Assembly (NCBI RefSeq): GCF_017353175.1
Contig: NZ_JAFMYW010000001.1
Location: forward strand, 186,001 to 250,000
Origin: Fibrella forsythiae
GTDB taxonomy: Bacteria > Bacteroidota > Bacteroidia > Cytophagales > Spirosomataceae
Length of the DNA: 64,000 bases
Direction: 5' to 3'
Made by a program: the position numbers and the translations under genes. Positions 35,849 through 44,418 of the stretch are shown here, piece by piece. Each line of letters opens with the position of its first letter. The stretch's first letter is position 1. The notes beneath the pieces were generated by a model, which made no database searches, was not told the DNA's origin, and saw only the letters and a program-made list of their open reading frames with translations.

Positions 35849-35862
35849 TTGATAAAGATCAG
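35849..35862. promoter_or_regulatory. FNR/CRP-type box upstream of universal stress protein gene
   Basis: TTGATAAAGATCAG matches the FNR consensus TTGAT-N4-ATCAA at 9 of 10 positions. It is centred about 57 bases before the ATG of the Usp gene at 34977-35798. FNR/CRP-family factors control oxygen- and nitric-oxide-responsive genes in many bacteria. No regulator of this family is encoded in the window, so the protein would act in trans. The rest of the gap to 35892 shows nothing else. Confidence 0.5.
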
Positions 35863-35892
35863 CCTGAAGCAATGGGAAAACTATGATACCCG

Positions 35893-36180
35893 TCAGCTAA
35901 CAGGCTGATTGAGTACCATCAATGAGGGGACGATGTCTGACTTTCTTAACTGACAGGCCAGCGATGAGGCAGCTCTTCTATGCCGCGGTGATCGGGTCAG
36001 CCGAGTAACAGATCCGTTTATAAGTATGCCCTTTATGTTGTACTGATCAGATGAGAGCGCATACAGAGTGTAGCCTTCTGTGCCTAACCTGGTATTGACT
36101 TGAGAGAGCGTATCGGGAGAGTTTCCATGGTTGAGTTGGTATAAATGAATCAGGTTACTCAGCTGAAATGGGCGGTACAT
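35893..36180 (-). CDS. Possible small hypothetical protein (95 aa)
   Basis: This frame starts inside the 3' end of the next gene (26-base overlap) and encodes 95 residues with some protein-like texture (RLGTEGYTLYALSSDQYNIK, LINGSVTRLT) but no motif I recognise. If it is not a gene, then 35799-36154 is about 350 bases of non-coding DNA holding only the FNR-type box. A frameshift joining it to its neighbour is possible, but the neighbour already has a plausible full length. Confidence 0.3.
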   Translation of the reverse strand: MYRPFQLSNLIHLYQLNHGNSPDTLSQVNTRLGTEGYTLYALSSDQYNIKGILINGSVTRLTRSPRHRRAASSLACQLRKSDIVPSLMVLNQPVS

Positions 36181-36541
36181 CTATGGCCGAGAGGCGGGTT
36201 TCATGGACTGTCAGAATGATATCTGCTTTCTCGAAAAAATCGACCGATTCTATTTCAGAATAACGTGCCATAGTGGGTTCACCCCAAACTACTCCATGGC
36301 TATAAGTACAGATGAAGTACCCTACATGGTCCTTGAAAATAGTCAGCACAATCTCTCCATTATCAGAGGCTGCTCCGATGGTTTCGCTTACAAGCTTGTC
36401 TCCAAGTCTGAAAATAACCTGGTAAATACGCTCAGATTTAATGTCGTACCCCAGGCTTTTTATTCGTTCGGCAATACGGTGATAGACACGCTCTGCCTGA
36501 ATCGGGTCAACGGTAAACGGAATGAAGAATTTCACGGTCAA
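36155..36541 (-). CDS. Conserved hypothetical protein
   Basis: The 128-residue soluble protein begins VKFFIPFTVDPIQAERVYHR and continues with IKSERIYQVIFRLGDK, ETIGAASDNGEIVLTIFKDH and YFICTYSHGVVWGEP. The KFFIPF..D..QAE.VY start is seen in a small widespread family of unknown function. There is no signal peptide or membrane helix. It precedes the doubtful 95-residue frame and lies 66 bases before the histidine kinase stop, in the same direction. Confidence 0.6.
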   Translation of the reverse strand: MTVKFFIPFTVDPIQAERVYHRIAERIKSLGYDIKSERIYQVIFRLGDKLVSETIGAASDNGEIVLTIFKDHVGYFICTYSHGVVWGEPTMARYSEIESVDFFEKADIILTVHETRLSAIDVPPISAE

Positions 36542-36607
36542 TTTCTGTTAGGTGGTTTAAATCCACTAAACATACTACTCAAACATAAAGAGAACGTGAA
36601 TTGTAAC

Positions 36608-37588
36608 TTATTGAATGTCAGTAAATTTAAGTGTTATGAGCGTTCCTTTTGTCGTTGACGGATCCACAGAAATACCGATGTGGTGAAACCGGCTAATCGT
36701 CTGGATCACCTGAAGACCAATGCCATTGCCGGTTGCTTTAACCGGTCGACCATACTGTGTGAGCATGGCAATTTGCTCGGGGGTCATACCTGGGCCACTA
36801 TCTGTGATTGTCAGCGTTGGCCGATTGCCAAATCGTCCCCAACCAATGGTAACATGCCCCTGGTCAGTGTTATACCGAACTGCATTGCCAATCAGATTCA
36901 CTAGCATTGTGTACAGCAGCGAGTGATTCGCCGAGATACTGACAATGTCGGTGTCGGGTTCCAGGGTCATGGTGATCTCTTTCATCGCAATTCGATCGTC
37001 GAGCGCGTGGAGCACTTCCAGCAGGACAGACCGGATCGATATTGTTTCATTTTTCAGATACTGGTGGTTTTCGATCCGCGCCAGACAGAGCAGCATCTGC
37101 ACAATCCGGCTCAGCCGAAGCAGCGTCTGTTGCGAGTCGACGAGGCGTGCTGCAATATGATCGGGTGTTTCCTCGTCGGCAATGATGTTGTCGAAGCGGT
37201 TGCGCAACACAGCAATAGGGGTGAGCAACTCATGCGAGGCATAGGCGGTAAACGCTTTTTCGCAGGCAAACCGGATATCAAGCTGACTCATCAGGTTATT
37301 GATCCGCTTATCGAGCTGACGTAGATCGGTTGTTGACGTTTTCAGCGGAACAAAGTCGAACTGGCCCGGATCCTGAATAATTCGCAGTTTCCGGCGGATG
37401 AGTATGCGCATGGGACGAAGCAAAAAATGGGCATAACCAAGGTCAACTTTTATCATTAGCCCAAGTGTTACGGTTACCACTATATACCACAGCGAGGGGA
37501 TTGGTGCTGGCCAGGCTAGCCAGCACCCAGCCGCCAGCAATAGGCGCACGAATGTGTTGTAAAGCGATATTTTGACGGCTAACCTCAT
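36608..37588 (-). CDS. Sensor histidine kinase
   Basis: The 326-residue protein has two membrane helices at the N-terminus (FVRLLLAAGCWLAW; LWYIVVTVTLGLMIKV) with almost no periplasmic loop, so it probably senses in the membrane or from the cytoplasm. A HisKA domain follows, with H-box ASHELLTPIAVLRNRF, then HATPase_c with NLIGNAVRYN, DSGPGM and GNGIGLQVIQ. Its ATG overlaps the stop of the response regulator gene by 4 bases (ATGA), so the pair is coupled. It lies upstream of the stress/fermentation module and could control it. Confidence 0.9.
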   Translation of the reverse strand: MRLAVKISLYNTFVRLLLAAGCWLAWPAPIPSLWYIVVTVTLGLMIKVDLGYAHFLLRPMRILIRRKLRIIQDPGQFDFVPLKTSTTDLRQLDKRINNLMSQLDIRFACEKAFTAYASHELLTPIAVLRNRFDNIIADEETPDHIAARLVDSQQTLLRLSRIVQMLLCLARIENHQYLKNETISIRSVLLEVLHALDDRIAMKEITMTLEPDTDIVSISANHSLLYTMLVNLIGNAVRYNTDQGHVTIGWGRFGNRPTLTITDSGPGMTPEQIAMLTQYGRPVKATGNGIGLQVIQTISRFHHIGISVDPSTTKGTLITLKFTDIQ

Positions 37589-38271
37589 GATAAATGGGGT
37601 AAGTTGGCTCGATACCCTACACCCCGCACCGTTTCCAGCCAGTCTGTCGATGCATAGACAGCTAACTTCCGGCGCAGATTTTTCAGATGCACATCGATAT
37701 AGTTTGAGTCAGGCCCATCATCGGCCATATTTCCCCAGATGTGTTCGGCCAGTTGCAATCGCGTCAGCACCCGATTCCGGTAAAGAAGCAGATAGTGTAG
37801 CAGATCGTATTCACGACGGGTAAGCTCCACTTCCCGCAGCCCATAATGAACCCGACGAGCCAGCGGATCGAGCACAAATCCAGAGAAAATGATGTCTGGT
37901 TCCGTGAGTCCGTGTTTGCGGCGATTAATGGCCAGCATGCGGGCATGCAGTTCCAGCAATGAAAATGGCTTGGTCATGTAATCGTCGGCCCCCAGATTCA
38001 GTCCCCTCAGCTTATTGCCCAGCTCACCACTAGCCGTCAGGATTAGATACGAAGCATCGTGCTGACATAGAATGGTTTCCTGCAGCAGCTCGAAGCCATC
38101 GTAGTCAGGAAGGCCCAGGTCGATCAGTACGAAATCATAATTGTTCATCCAGACTCGTTCAGACGCTTCTTTGCCAGTACGCGCCACATCGCAGACGAAC
38201 CCTACTTTTCGCAGAAAGTGAGCAATTTCTTCAGCCATTGCGGGCTCGTCTTCTACGATGAGTGTATTCAT
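37585..38271 (-). CDS. OmpR-family response regulator
   Basis: The ATG at 38271 gives 228 residues: a receiver domain (LIVEDEPAMAEEIAHFLRK, phospho-Asp in YDFVLIDLGLPD, Lys in YMTKPFSLLE) and a winged-helix DNA-binding domain with VELTRREYDLLHYLLLYRNR, RLQLAEHIWG and NYIDVHLKNLRRKL. It forms a two-component system with the downstream kinase. Its targets are unknown; the adjacent Usp/ATPase/phosphoketolase genes are candidates. Confidence 0.93.
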   Translation of the reverse strand: MNTLIVEDEPAMAEEIAHFLRKVGFVCDVARTGKEASERVWMNNYDFVLIDLGLPDYDGFELLQETILCQHDASYLILTASGELGNKLRGLNLGADDYMTKPFSLLELHARMLAINRRKHGLTEPDIIFSGFVLDPLARRVHYGLREVELTRREYDLLHYLLLYRNRVLTRLQLAEHIWGNMADDGPDSNYIDVHLKNLRRKLAVYASTDWLETVRGVGYRANLPHLS

Positions 38272-38369
38272 GGCGGAGTTACGTGAATGACCCTGGGGAA
38301 GCGTGCCGAGGTGCACACTTCCGGGCAGATCAATGCAGACCAATTAACTGCCGGCCCATTGCTGAAAAG

Positions 38370-38507
38370 CTATTTGCTTCCTTTCGGAGCAGGTTTTGGC
38401 GCAACAACGACCGAGTCGGTTTCGCGTTGTTCGTACTTCGGGACTTTGTGCCCGGCCTTGGCCCCTTTGGCAACAACTTTCTTTGCCTTTTTTATATCGA
38501 TCGACAT
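38370..38507 (-). CDS. Small lysine-rich protein (45 aa)
   Basis: A 45-residue frame runs from the ATG at 38507 to TAG at 38370. The product starts MSIDIKKAKKVVAKGAKAGH, carries KVPKYEQRETDSVVV, and ends APKPAPKGSK. It is very basic and has alternating Lys/Ala runs like small nucleoid-associated or histone H1-like tails. I do not recognise the family. It is about 100 bases upstream of the response regulator gene in the same direction. Small size makes the call uncertain, but the composition is not random. Confidence 0.5.
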   Translation of the reverse strand: MSIDIKKAKKVVAKGAKAGHKVPKYEQRETDSVVVAPKPAPKGSK

Positions 38508-38891
38508 AACTGAATCAGTTTTACACGTTGAATTTTTTGAATTGAAGCGGAATGTGCAGCAACAGGGAGGCTACCAGATAGACATAGCTCAGCTTGAATC
38601 GCGAAATGAATTGATTGGTAAACTGCCCGCACGGGCAGGTTGTGACAGCAGTATGACAACAGCTGATGGGAGGAGCAACGTACCCGACACGTCGGGCAGA
38701 CGGAGGGAGGTTACTGGGTGTACATATGGCTGATTTAAGGCTTGATCAACACCGTTGATTCAAGTGATCGAAAGCGGATTGCCGATAAGCAGGCGCATAG
38801 CGTAGTACATAGGTAACGCTCTTGTGCGGTAAACGCTTCAAAACAGGCGAAATGATTTCGAAGAAAAGGCGGCTAGGAGCAGGCTGAACTG
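38508..38891. other. Non-coding stretch with several short inverted repeats
   Basis: No convincing gene is seen here. It contains CTGCCCGCACGGGCAG (38623-38638), CCCGACACGTCGGG (38683-38696) and an imperfect repeat CTTGATCAAC-ACC-GTTGATTCAAG (38741-38764). A copy of the ACGTACC heptamer lies next to the second palindrome. These could be operators for the basic-protein gene or the two-component system; none matches a named site. Confidence 0.4.
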
Positions 38892-38935
38892 CAAAAAAAA
38901 TCCCCCCAACGTACCTGAGTGGCTTATTGGGGGGA
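38892..38935 (-). terminator. Intrinsic terminator of the coiled-coil protein gene
   Basis: Read leftward, the stem TCCCCCCAA/TTGGGGGGA (38901-38909 with 38927-38935) with a 17-base loop is followed by eight T residues. It begins 24 bases after the stop of the gene at 38960-39637. The loop contains the ACGTACC heptamer. Confidence 0.85.
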
Positions 38936-38959
38936 CGAAAATTTTAACAGCAGACTGGC

Positions 38960-39637
38960 TTACTGTTTCTTCGCTTTTACGGTTTCCACGTTTTTACGCT
39001 TGTTATCCATGTCGGTCGAGGCTGTGGTCTGGTCAACTTTGTTGGTCTCCACATCTTTCAGCAACTGCTCCAGTTCTTTCGCGTTTTCGTCGATTTTACG
39101 GAGTAGTTTTTCCTTTTCTTTCTTGTTGTTTTCAATGTCTCGAGCCAGCGTTTCGCCTTTTTTAACCATTTTCTGGTGGTTCTTCTGCGACTCGTTGAAG
39201 CCTTCTTCGGCTACTCGCACTTCATCGTTATAGAGTGATTTAGCGGCGAAATCTTTCAGCATCTTGTCGGCAGCGTCGTAATTGCCATTTCCCGCGCTGA
39301 CGTAATTGCCGCCGCCTAGATCATAAGCCGTAAAAACGGTGGTCGACTTTTTATTGCCCTTTACCTGGCTGGTGAAATTGACTGGCTCAGCCGAAATATC
39401 TTTCATATCAGCCGTGGTGATCCGATACGTGCCACGTGAGGAGGATGACCGACCGAACGATTTAATGTACTCTTCCCAGTCTTTTTCCACCTGCTTATCG
39501 CTTAGGGGAATTGTCAGAAACAGACCTTTGTATACCTGCTTGTCAATGGTTTGTTCGCCAGCGTACACTGTTTGTGCCTGAGTGTTTGCCGCGGTCAACA
39601 AAAGGCTAACACTTACCAGAATGTTACGGAGTTTCAT
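38960..39637 (-). CDS. Secreted coiled-coil protein of unknown function
   Basis: The 225-residue protein has a signal peptide (RNILVSVSLLLTAANTQAQ), a small globular domain (about 22-120) with VYKGLFLTIPLSDKQVEKDW and SAGNGNYDAADKMLKDFA, and a long C-terminal coiled coil (about 145-225) rich in Lys, Glu and Asn. The signal suggests a periplasmic or outer-membrane-associated location. I do not recognise a named family. It is a single gene with its own terminator. Confidence 0.75.
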   Translation of the reverse strand: MKLRNILVSVSLLLTAANTQAQTVYAGEQTIDKQVYKGLFLTIPLSDKQVEKDWEEYIKSFGRSSSSRGTYRITTADMKDISAEPVNFTSQVKGNKKSTTVFTAYDLGGGNYVSAGNGNYDAADKMLKDFAAKSLYNDEVRVAEEGFNESQKNHQKMVKKGETLARDIENNKKEKEKLLRKIDENAKELEQLLKDVETNKVDQTTASTDMDNKRKNVETVKAKKQ

Positions 39638-39665
39638 AGTTAGTAAAGATGGTTGAAATTGGGGC

Positions 39666-40880
39666 CTATATTACTGCTTTGTGGGTAACAATCAATCGTT
39701 TGTCGCCGTTTTGGAGCGTTGTCGCAAAGATGTAGACGTTACCGCCCTCGCGCAGACCCAGTTGCTTACGAAGTACATCAACGGGCTGCGGAAAGTTGCG
39801 TACCGTCAGGTTTGCCTGTCCTTCGGGCACATTGTTCAGCACTGATTTACGGTCGGCCCGGCAGACTGAATTGATCTGAAAGGCTCGTCCCGGAAAATCA
39901 GCCACGAGAATTTTACTGGTATACAGATGACTGTGTGGAGCCAGTTTATTCAGGCCAAACCGTTCGCCCGTCAGCCGGAAAGCTCCTGCTTTTAACAAAG
40001 CGGCATTGGGTTCATACAGGTACGTCAGGGGATCGGAAAGCGTGACCGGGGCGGAAGCCTCATCGCCGCGCCGACAGGTGAAAAGTTGTGGGGCGGTCTG
40101 GTCACGCAGGTTGATCGCTGTCATCTGTACATCGGCACCGGGTACATGTTGTTGGCCTAAAACAAACAGTGTTTCTTTCACTTCACCCTGAACAGCCACG
40201 ACGTGAACAGCGCGTGTAGTGGGTAGCTGACGAAGTGTTGCCGCTATATCGAGGAGTGGGGCGGTTTTGATCAGGATGTTACGGCCCTTGCGGAGCAATA
40301 ATGGCAGGTGCGTCAGTACATCAGGCTCACAATCGGCTAACCCCACCACGCGCTCACCGTGCCGGCCCGGCCGGGTGTCGCGTCGGGCGGGGTCGAGGTA
40401 AAGCCAGTCGAGCGGGTCTTCCTGATCGACAAGCCAGTCGAGTCCGTCGCCTGTGTGTACAGATACGTTGTGAATACCCAGCAGGGGCAGATTGTGGGCG
40501 GCGAGTTCGGCGAGTGGCTGGGTTCGTTCTACGTAATCGACATGGGCCACGTTCCGGGCAAATGCCGCTGCATCAACGCCCATGCCGCCGGTAAGGTCTG
40601 CCAGTGTGTTGCCCGATACGAGTGTGGCCTTGTAAGCCGCTGTTCGTTCAGAAGAGGCCTGTTCAACCGATACCGGCACCGGAAAGATCAGGTCGGGGTT
40701 GGCGTACCAGTCTGGTAACTTTACTCGTGCTTTTTGCCGCGACTGAATTTGCTCGGCAAGTTCACGCACGTGCATACCGGATACGCCCGCTGGTGGACGA
40801 AGCAGAAGCGCCTGCACATTGGCAGTCAGATGGTTCGAGATGAGGGTCCGGTCAGCATCGGTAAACTTGGGAAGCGGCAT
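39666..40880 (-). CDS. THUMP-like class I SAM-dependent methyltransferase
   Basis: The ATG at 40880 (MPLPKFTDADRTLISNHL) gives 404 residues. The SAM-binding core has LADLTGGMGVDAAAFA, VDYVERTQPLAELAAHN and DWLYLDPARRD, with the DPAR catalytic-type motif, then NILIKTAPLLDI. The C-terminal part is the conserved THUMP-like extension (ERFGLNKLAPHSHLYTSKI). Bacteroidota proteins of this type are annotated as class I SAM-dependent methyltransferases; an RNA or protein substrate is presumed from the fold, not shown. An upstream extension of the frame is probably non-coding. Confidence 0.85.
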   Translation of the reverse strand: MPLPKFTDADRTLISNHLTANVQALLLRPPAGVSGMHVRELAEQIQSRQKARVKLPDWYANPDLIFPVPVSVEQASSERTAAYKATLVSGNTLADLTGGMGVDAAAFARNVAHVDYVERTQPLAELAAHNLPLLGIHNVSVHTGDGLDWLVDQEDPLDWLYLDPARRDTRPGRHGERVVGLADCEPDVLTHLPLLLRKGRNILIKTAPLLDIAATLRQLPTTRAVHVVAVQGEVKETLFVLGQQHVPGADVQMTAINLRDQTAPQLFTCRRGDEASAPVTLSDPLTYLYEPNAALLKAGAFRLTGERFGLNKLAPHSHLYTSKILVADFPGRAFQINSVCRADRKSVLNNVPEGQANLTVRNFPQPVDVLRKQLGLREGGNVYIFATTLQNGDKRLIVTHKAVI

Positions 40881-40941
40881 AGACAAAGGTAAAAAACGTG
40901 GCCCACGGACAATAATCGATGGGCCACGTTCGTAAGCCTTT

Positions 40942-41865
40942 CTAGCGTGTTGCAAACCGGAACGCAATGATCAAACTGGCAACAACCACGGCCGTGCCAA
41001 CACTGATCAGGAGCGTATCAGGCTCTTTATGGGTTAGCATAACTTCTGTTTCCAGAGTCGATTCCTGTGGTAGGTATGTGCCGTCAGTCACTGAGAGAAT
41101 TAAGTTCGTTGCTTCTTCGGGAGCGTCGAGTTGAGGAAAGTGGCCGCAGTTGTCAAACCAATGTAGTTGAGCGTCAGGAAAGAGTTGGTGCGCCCGTTTC
41201 GCCTGACTGGGGATACAAACCCGATCCTGTTTACCCCAGCCAATGACAAGTGGCTGTTGAATCGAGCCCGCCGATGCACCTTGTTGTTTTTCGCCATGTG
41301 CCAGGTTATCAAGCAATTCGATAAACGTAGGTGTGGGGGTGAATGTGCGGAGTTCCTGTAACGCAATGGGTGCAGGTATGGTCCAGGGGTGCGCCGAAAA
41401 CTGGGCAAAAAGCAGCGACCGGGAGATTGGGTTACCCGTTAATGACGGCAGAAACGGTTGCAGGCTGTTAACCAGTTGCGCCGAGAGCCGAACCGAGTAA
41501 TAGAAGAACGGAATCTCCCAACCTTGCCAGAAGCCACCGGGATCGAGCGAGATAACCGTGCCAAGTACGCCGCCACGGCGGGCCAGTTCAAGCACAAGCC
41601 GAGCGCCCATTGAACTGCCAACGGCATCGATGCCGAGCAGATCTTCTTCGCGCAGGAAGTCAGTGACAGCATCGGCGAGGGTTCGTATCGTTGTTTCGCC
41701 CACTAATGGGGGCGTGTCGCCAAAGCCGGGTAAGTCAACGGCGATCACCTCACGCTGGGTGGCCAACTCGTTAACGATCAAATCCCAGGAGTGGTGGCTG
41801 CTGCCAATGCCGTGAATCAGCAGGAGGGGTTTGCCGGAGCCAAGCCGGACACAGTTCATAGTCAT
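40942..41865 (-). CDS. Alpha/beta hydrolase with C-terminal membrane tail
   Basis: The 307-residue protein is an alpha/beta hydrolase: oxyanion region LLLIHGIGSSHHSWD, nucleophile elbow VGSSMGARL, acid in GWGKQDRV, and the catalytic His in DNCGHFPQLD. It ends with a hydrophobic segment (LLISVGTAVVVASLIIAF) and a few basic residues, so it is tail-anchored with the hydrolase facing the cytoplasm. Substrate is unknown. It is divergent from the sterol-desaturase-family gene (84-base gap). Confidence 0.88.
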   Translation of the reverse strand: MTMNCVRLGSGKPLLLIHGIGSSHHSWDLIVNELATQREVIAVDLPGFGDTPPLVGETTIRTLADAVTDFLREEDLLGIDAVGSSMGARLVLELARRGGVLGTVISLDPGGFWQGWEIPFFYYSVRLSAQLVNSLQPFLPSLTGNPISRSLLFAQFSAHPWTIPAPIALQELRTFTPTPTFIELLDNLAHGEKQQGASAGSIQQPLVIGWGKQDRVCIPSQAKRAHQLFPDAQLHWFDNCGHFPQLDAPEEATNLILSVTDGTYLPQESTLETEVMLTHKEPDTLLISVGTAVVVASLIIAFRFATR

Positions 41866-41949
41866 ATATATGAAAGCTCATCCGGCACGTTTCGCTTTTT
41901 TGTCATTATCCTACGGAAACTGACCCCGAAGAATTACTGTTGCCAAACT

Positions 41950-42759
41950 ATGAACACGCTCCTGAAATCTTACCCTGGTTGGGGAATGGTAGCTGTCTGG
42001 ATGACGCACCTGCTGCGTTATTTGCTGGTAGCCGGTATTTTCTTCGCGATTTTTTACGGTTGGAAACGAGCTGCTTTTGCGTATAAAAAAATTCAGCCCC
42101 GTTTTCCGAAATCAGCCGATTACCGGCGTGAAATTCTTTATTCTATAAGTACCACGCTGGTGTTTGCGGGCGTCACCTGGCTGATGTTTATAACGGGTAG
42201 TAAACACTACAACCTGCTGTACTCAAAGTGGGCAGACTACGGTACTGCCTATGGTCTCCTTTCTTTCGTGGGGCTTATCTTCCTGCACGATACCTACTTC
42301 TATTGGACACACCGGGCCATGCACCATCCCCTGTTATTTAAGGCCACCCATCTGGTTCACCATAAATCGACCAACCCGTCGCCCTGGGCTGCGTATGCGT
42401 TTCACCCGCTCGAAGCCATCGTTGAAGCGGCCATTGTGCCTCTGGCTACATTCGTGTTACCGCTTCACCCGTTCACGATTCTGGCCTTTCTGTTTTTCAT
42501 GATCGTTTACAACGTATATGGCCATCTGGGTTGGGAATTGTTTCCCGCTAGCTGGAACCGCCATTGGATCGCTAAATGGCTGAACACGTCGGTGAACCAT
42601 AACCAGCATCATCAGTATTTTAAGGGCAATTATGGTCTTTATTTCCGCTTCTGGGATGAATGGATGGGCACTACCCGGCCCGACTATGACGCGGCTTTTG
42701 CACGGGTAACGGAGAAAAAAGTAGTTGCTGCTGATCGGGAGCTTGTCACGAGTGATTAG
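41950..42759 (+). CDS. Sterol-desaturase/fatty-acid-hydroxylase family membrane protein
   Basis: With the ATG at 41950 the protein has 269 residues and several membrane helices. It carries the diiron histidine clusters of the family: HDTYFYWTHRAMHH, HLVHHKST and NHNQHHQYF. Such enzymes hydroxylate or desaturate lipids using O2; in Bacteroidota possible substrates include carotenoids and hopanoid- or lipid-type molecules, which the sequence does not settle. It is a single-gene unit on the plus strand. Confidence 0.9.
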   Translation: MNTLLKSYPGWGMVAVWMTHLLRYLLVAGIFFAIFYGWKRAAFAYKKIQPRFPKSADYRREILYSISTTLVFAGVTWLMFITGSKHYNLLYSKWADYGTAYGLLSFVGLIFLHDTYFYWTHRAMHHPLLFKATHLVHHKSTNPSPWAAYAFHPLEAIVEAAIVPLATFVLPLHPFTILAFLFFMIVYNVYGHLGWELFPASWNRHWIAKWLNTSVNHNQHHQYFKGNYGLYFRFWDEWMGTTRPDYDAAFARVTEKKVVAADRELVTSD

Positions 42760-42812
42760 CACAGCGGTACGTACCCAGCCAACACATGTACACTGGCCGG
42801 GTACGTGATCGA

Positions 42813-43307
42813 TCAGGCTATGCCAATCTGGATATCAGTGATGCAACGTTCCTGATTTTCCAGGTCTACAAGCTGGTAGCGTTCACGGATTCGACCATCA
42901 TACACATGATCGTCGGCGTAGAACTGGATGAAAAGCGTATCGTAAACATCGCCAAGATTACACCAGGGGCCTACGTATGTGTACTGTGCACAATGAAACG
43001 CGGGTACGTTACGAATGGCGAATGATTCACCCGGTGTGCCCGTAACCGGCTCATGCAGAGGCAACGCAACTTCCAGATCGAACTCATCATCGGGGTGACC
43101 GGATAGGCCGGTGTACAGCCACTGGGAGGGCGTGGCCGTGTTGAGGCCAAGACGGGCGGCTTCGGCACGTACCTGCCTGTCGGCTGCCATTCCCTGCACG
43201 GCAAGGGTAGCCATACTGGCCCGTAAACTGACTGTCAGGGCCATAAATGGAACTGTCTCGATGACAGGTAGGGCATTGTCGGAAATAGAAGGGCTTGTAG
43301 TTGTCAT
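42813..43307 (-). CDS. GyrI-like/effector-binding-domain protein
   Basis: The 164-residue protein has the pattern of AraC effector-binding/GyrI-like domains: TVPFMALTVSLRA at the start, PSQWLYTGLSGHPDDEFDLE, EVALPLHEPV and AQYTYVGPWCNLGDVYDTLF. Stand-alone members often bind small hydrophobic molecules or inhibit gyrase. The ligand is unknown. It lies just upstream, in the transcription sense, of a short gap before the convergent sterol-desaturase-family gene, and 58 bases after the WYL regulator stop. Confidence 0.7.
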   Translation of the reverse strand: MTTTSPSISDNALPVIETVPFMALTVSLRASMATLAVQGMAADRQVRAEAARLGLNTATPSQWLYTGLSGHPDDEFDLEVALPLHEPVTGTPGESFAIRNVPAFHCAQYTYVGPWCNLGDVYDTLFIQFYADDHVYDGRIRERYQLVDLENQERCITDIQIGIA

Positions 43308-43365
43308 TAGTCTGTATTGTTTTGGTGAACAGCCAGACCAAAACTAGACGGCGATGGTGACAACC

Positions 43366-44337
43366 CTATGTCAGCAGCGTTTGCGGCTGTCCGTGATGTG
43401 CGCTGATCTCGTCGGCCAGTGAAATCAGCAGTTGTTTCAGCCGAACAGGCTTGTCAATTGTGGCGCCGTTGCCGAACATCATCAACCAGCGGGCCAGACC
43501 TTCGGGGTATTGAGTCAGAAAAATCATCTTCACACGGTTTTCCTGTACTTCTTCCGATAGAAAGCCAAAATCCAGGCGTTGATGCTCAGTGAAACGGGCG
43601 GCTCTTTTGTCGAACCAGATAACGGCCTCTGTCAGGTCTTTCATATCCCTCGATGCACGCATCCGGTCGAGGTAGCCTTGCAACGACAGCAGAGACTGAC
43701 GGGAAAAGAGCTTGCCGGTGGTAGTCATCTGCCGGATACGATCGGTTCTGAAATCCCGGTAATCCTGACGTAGTCGACAAAATGCGATCAGGTGCCAGCC
43801 TGAACTGTAGTGATAGAGGCCAATGGGCTCAACCTCACGGGTGGTCAGTGCGGTGTTATACGGTGTCTGATAGTCGATAACCAACACCTGCTGCTGCACA
43901 CAGGCCGACTGAATCTGATTCAGCAGCTGATCGGAAAACGGGGTAGGTCGGCGGTAATTAGACACGCTGATCAACGGCTCAAGCTCATCCAGATGCTCTT
44001 TTTCTGCTTTCTTCAGCACTGATTTTACTTTGAAAAGTGCCGATTCGAAGGGCTCCCTCAGGGAAAGATCGGCCATTCGTTCAACCAGTTTGGCGCCGAA
44101 TACAAGTGCGCTGGCTTCGGCATTGGTAAACATGACCGGCGGTAGGTGGTACCCATCCAGAAAGTAGCCAACACCCGCTTCAGCCCCGATAGGAACGCCT
44201 GCTTCCTCCAGCGACCGAATGTCTCGATAAACGGTGCGAAGGCTGATGCTAAATCGATCGGCCAGGTCCTGCGCCCGCACAACCCGTTTGCTTTGTAGAT
44301 GAATCAGGATGGCCGTCAGTCGGTCGATGCGGTTCAT
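43366..44337 (-). CDS. YafY-type WYL-domain transcriptional regulator
   Basis: The preferred ATG at 44337 (MNRIDRLTAILIHLQSKR) gives 323 residues; an ATG 18 bases earlier is an alternative. The N-terminal helix-turn-helix (VVRAQDLADRFSISLRTVYR, DIRSLEEAGVPIGAE) and the WYL region (LYHYSSGWHLIAFCRLRQDY with RIRQM) are typical of YafY-family regulators that sense small ligands. It likely controls the GyrI-like gene that follows it, which may be its partner. Confidence 0.9.
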   Translation of the reverse strand: MNRIDRLTAILIHLQSKRVVRAQDLADRFSISLRTVYRDIRSLEEAGVPIGAEAGVGYFLDGYHLPPVMFTNAEASALVFGAKLVERMADLSLREPFESALFKVKSVLKKAEKEHLDELEPLISVSNYRRPTPFSDQLLNQIQSACVQQQVLVIDYQTPYNTALTTREVEPIGLYHYSSGWHLIAFCRLRQDYRDFRTDRIRQMTTTGKLFSRQSLLSLQGYLDRMRASRDMKDLTEAVIWFDKRAARFTEHQRLDFGFLSEEVQENRVKMIFLTQYPEGLARWLMMFGNGATIDKPVRLKQLLISLADEISAHHGQPQTLLT

Positions 44338-44418
44338 GGCGTTAGGGGTGGTCATCACGCTGCGGAGCAACCACGAACGGCACCGCAGCGTGCGAGTCAC
44401 GAAACTACAACAAAAGCG

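Noticed and set aside
38287-38733. A 148-residue plus-strand frame next to the response regulator
   Set aside because: Composition is not protein-like and it covers inverted repeats; the opposite strand has the more plausible 45-residue basic protein.
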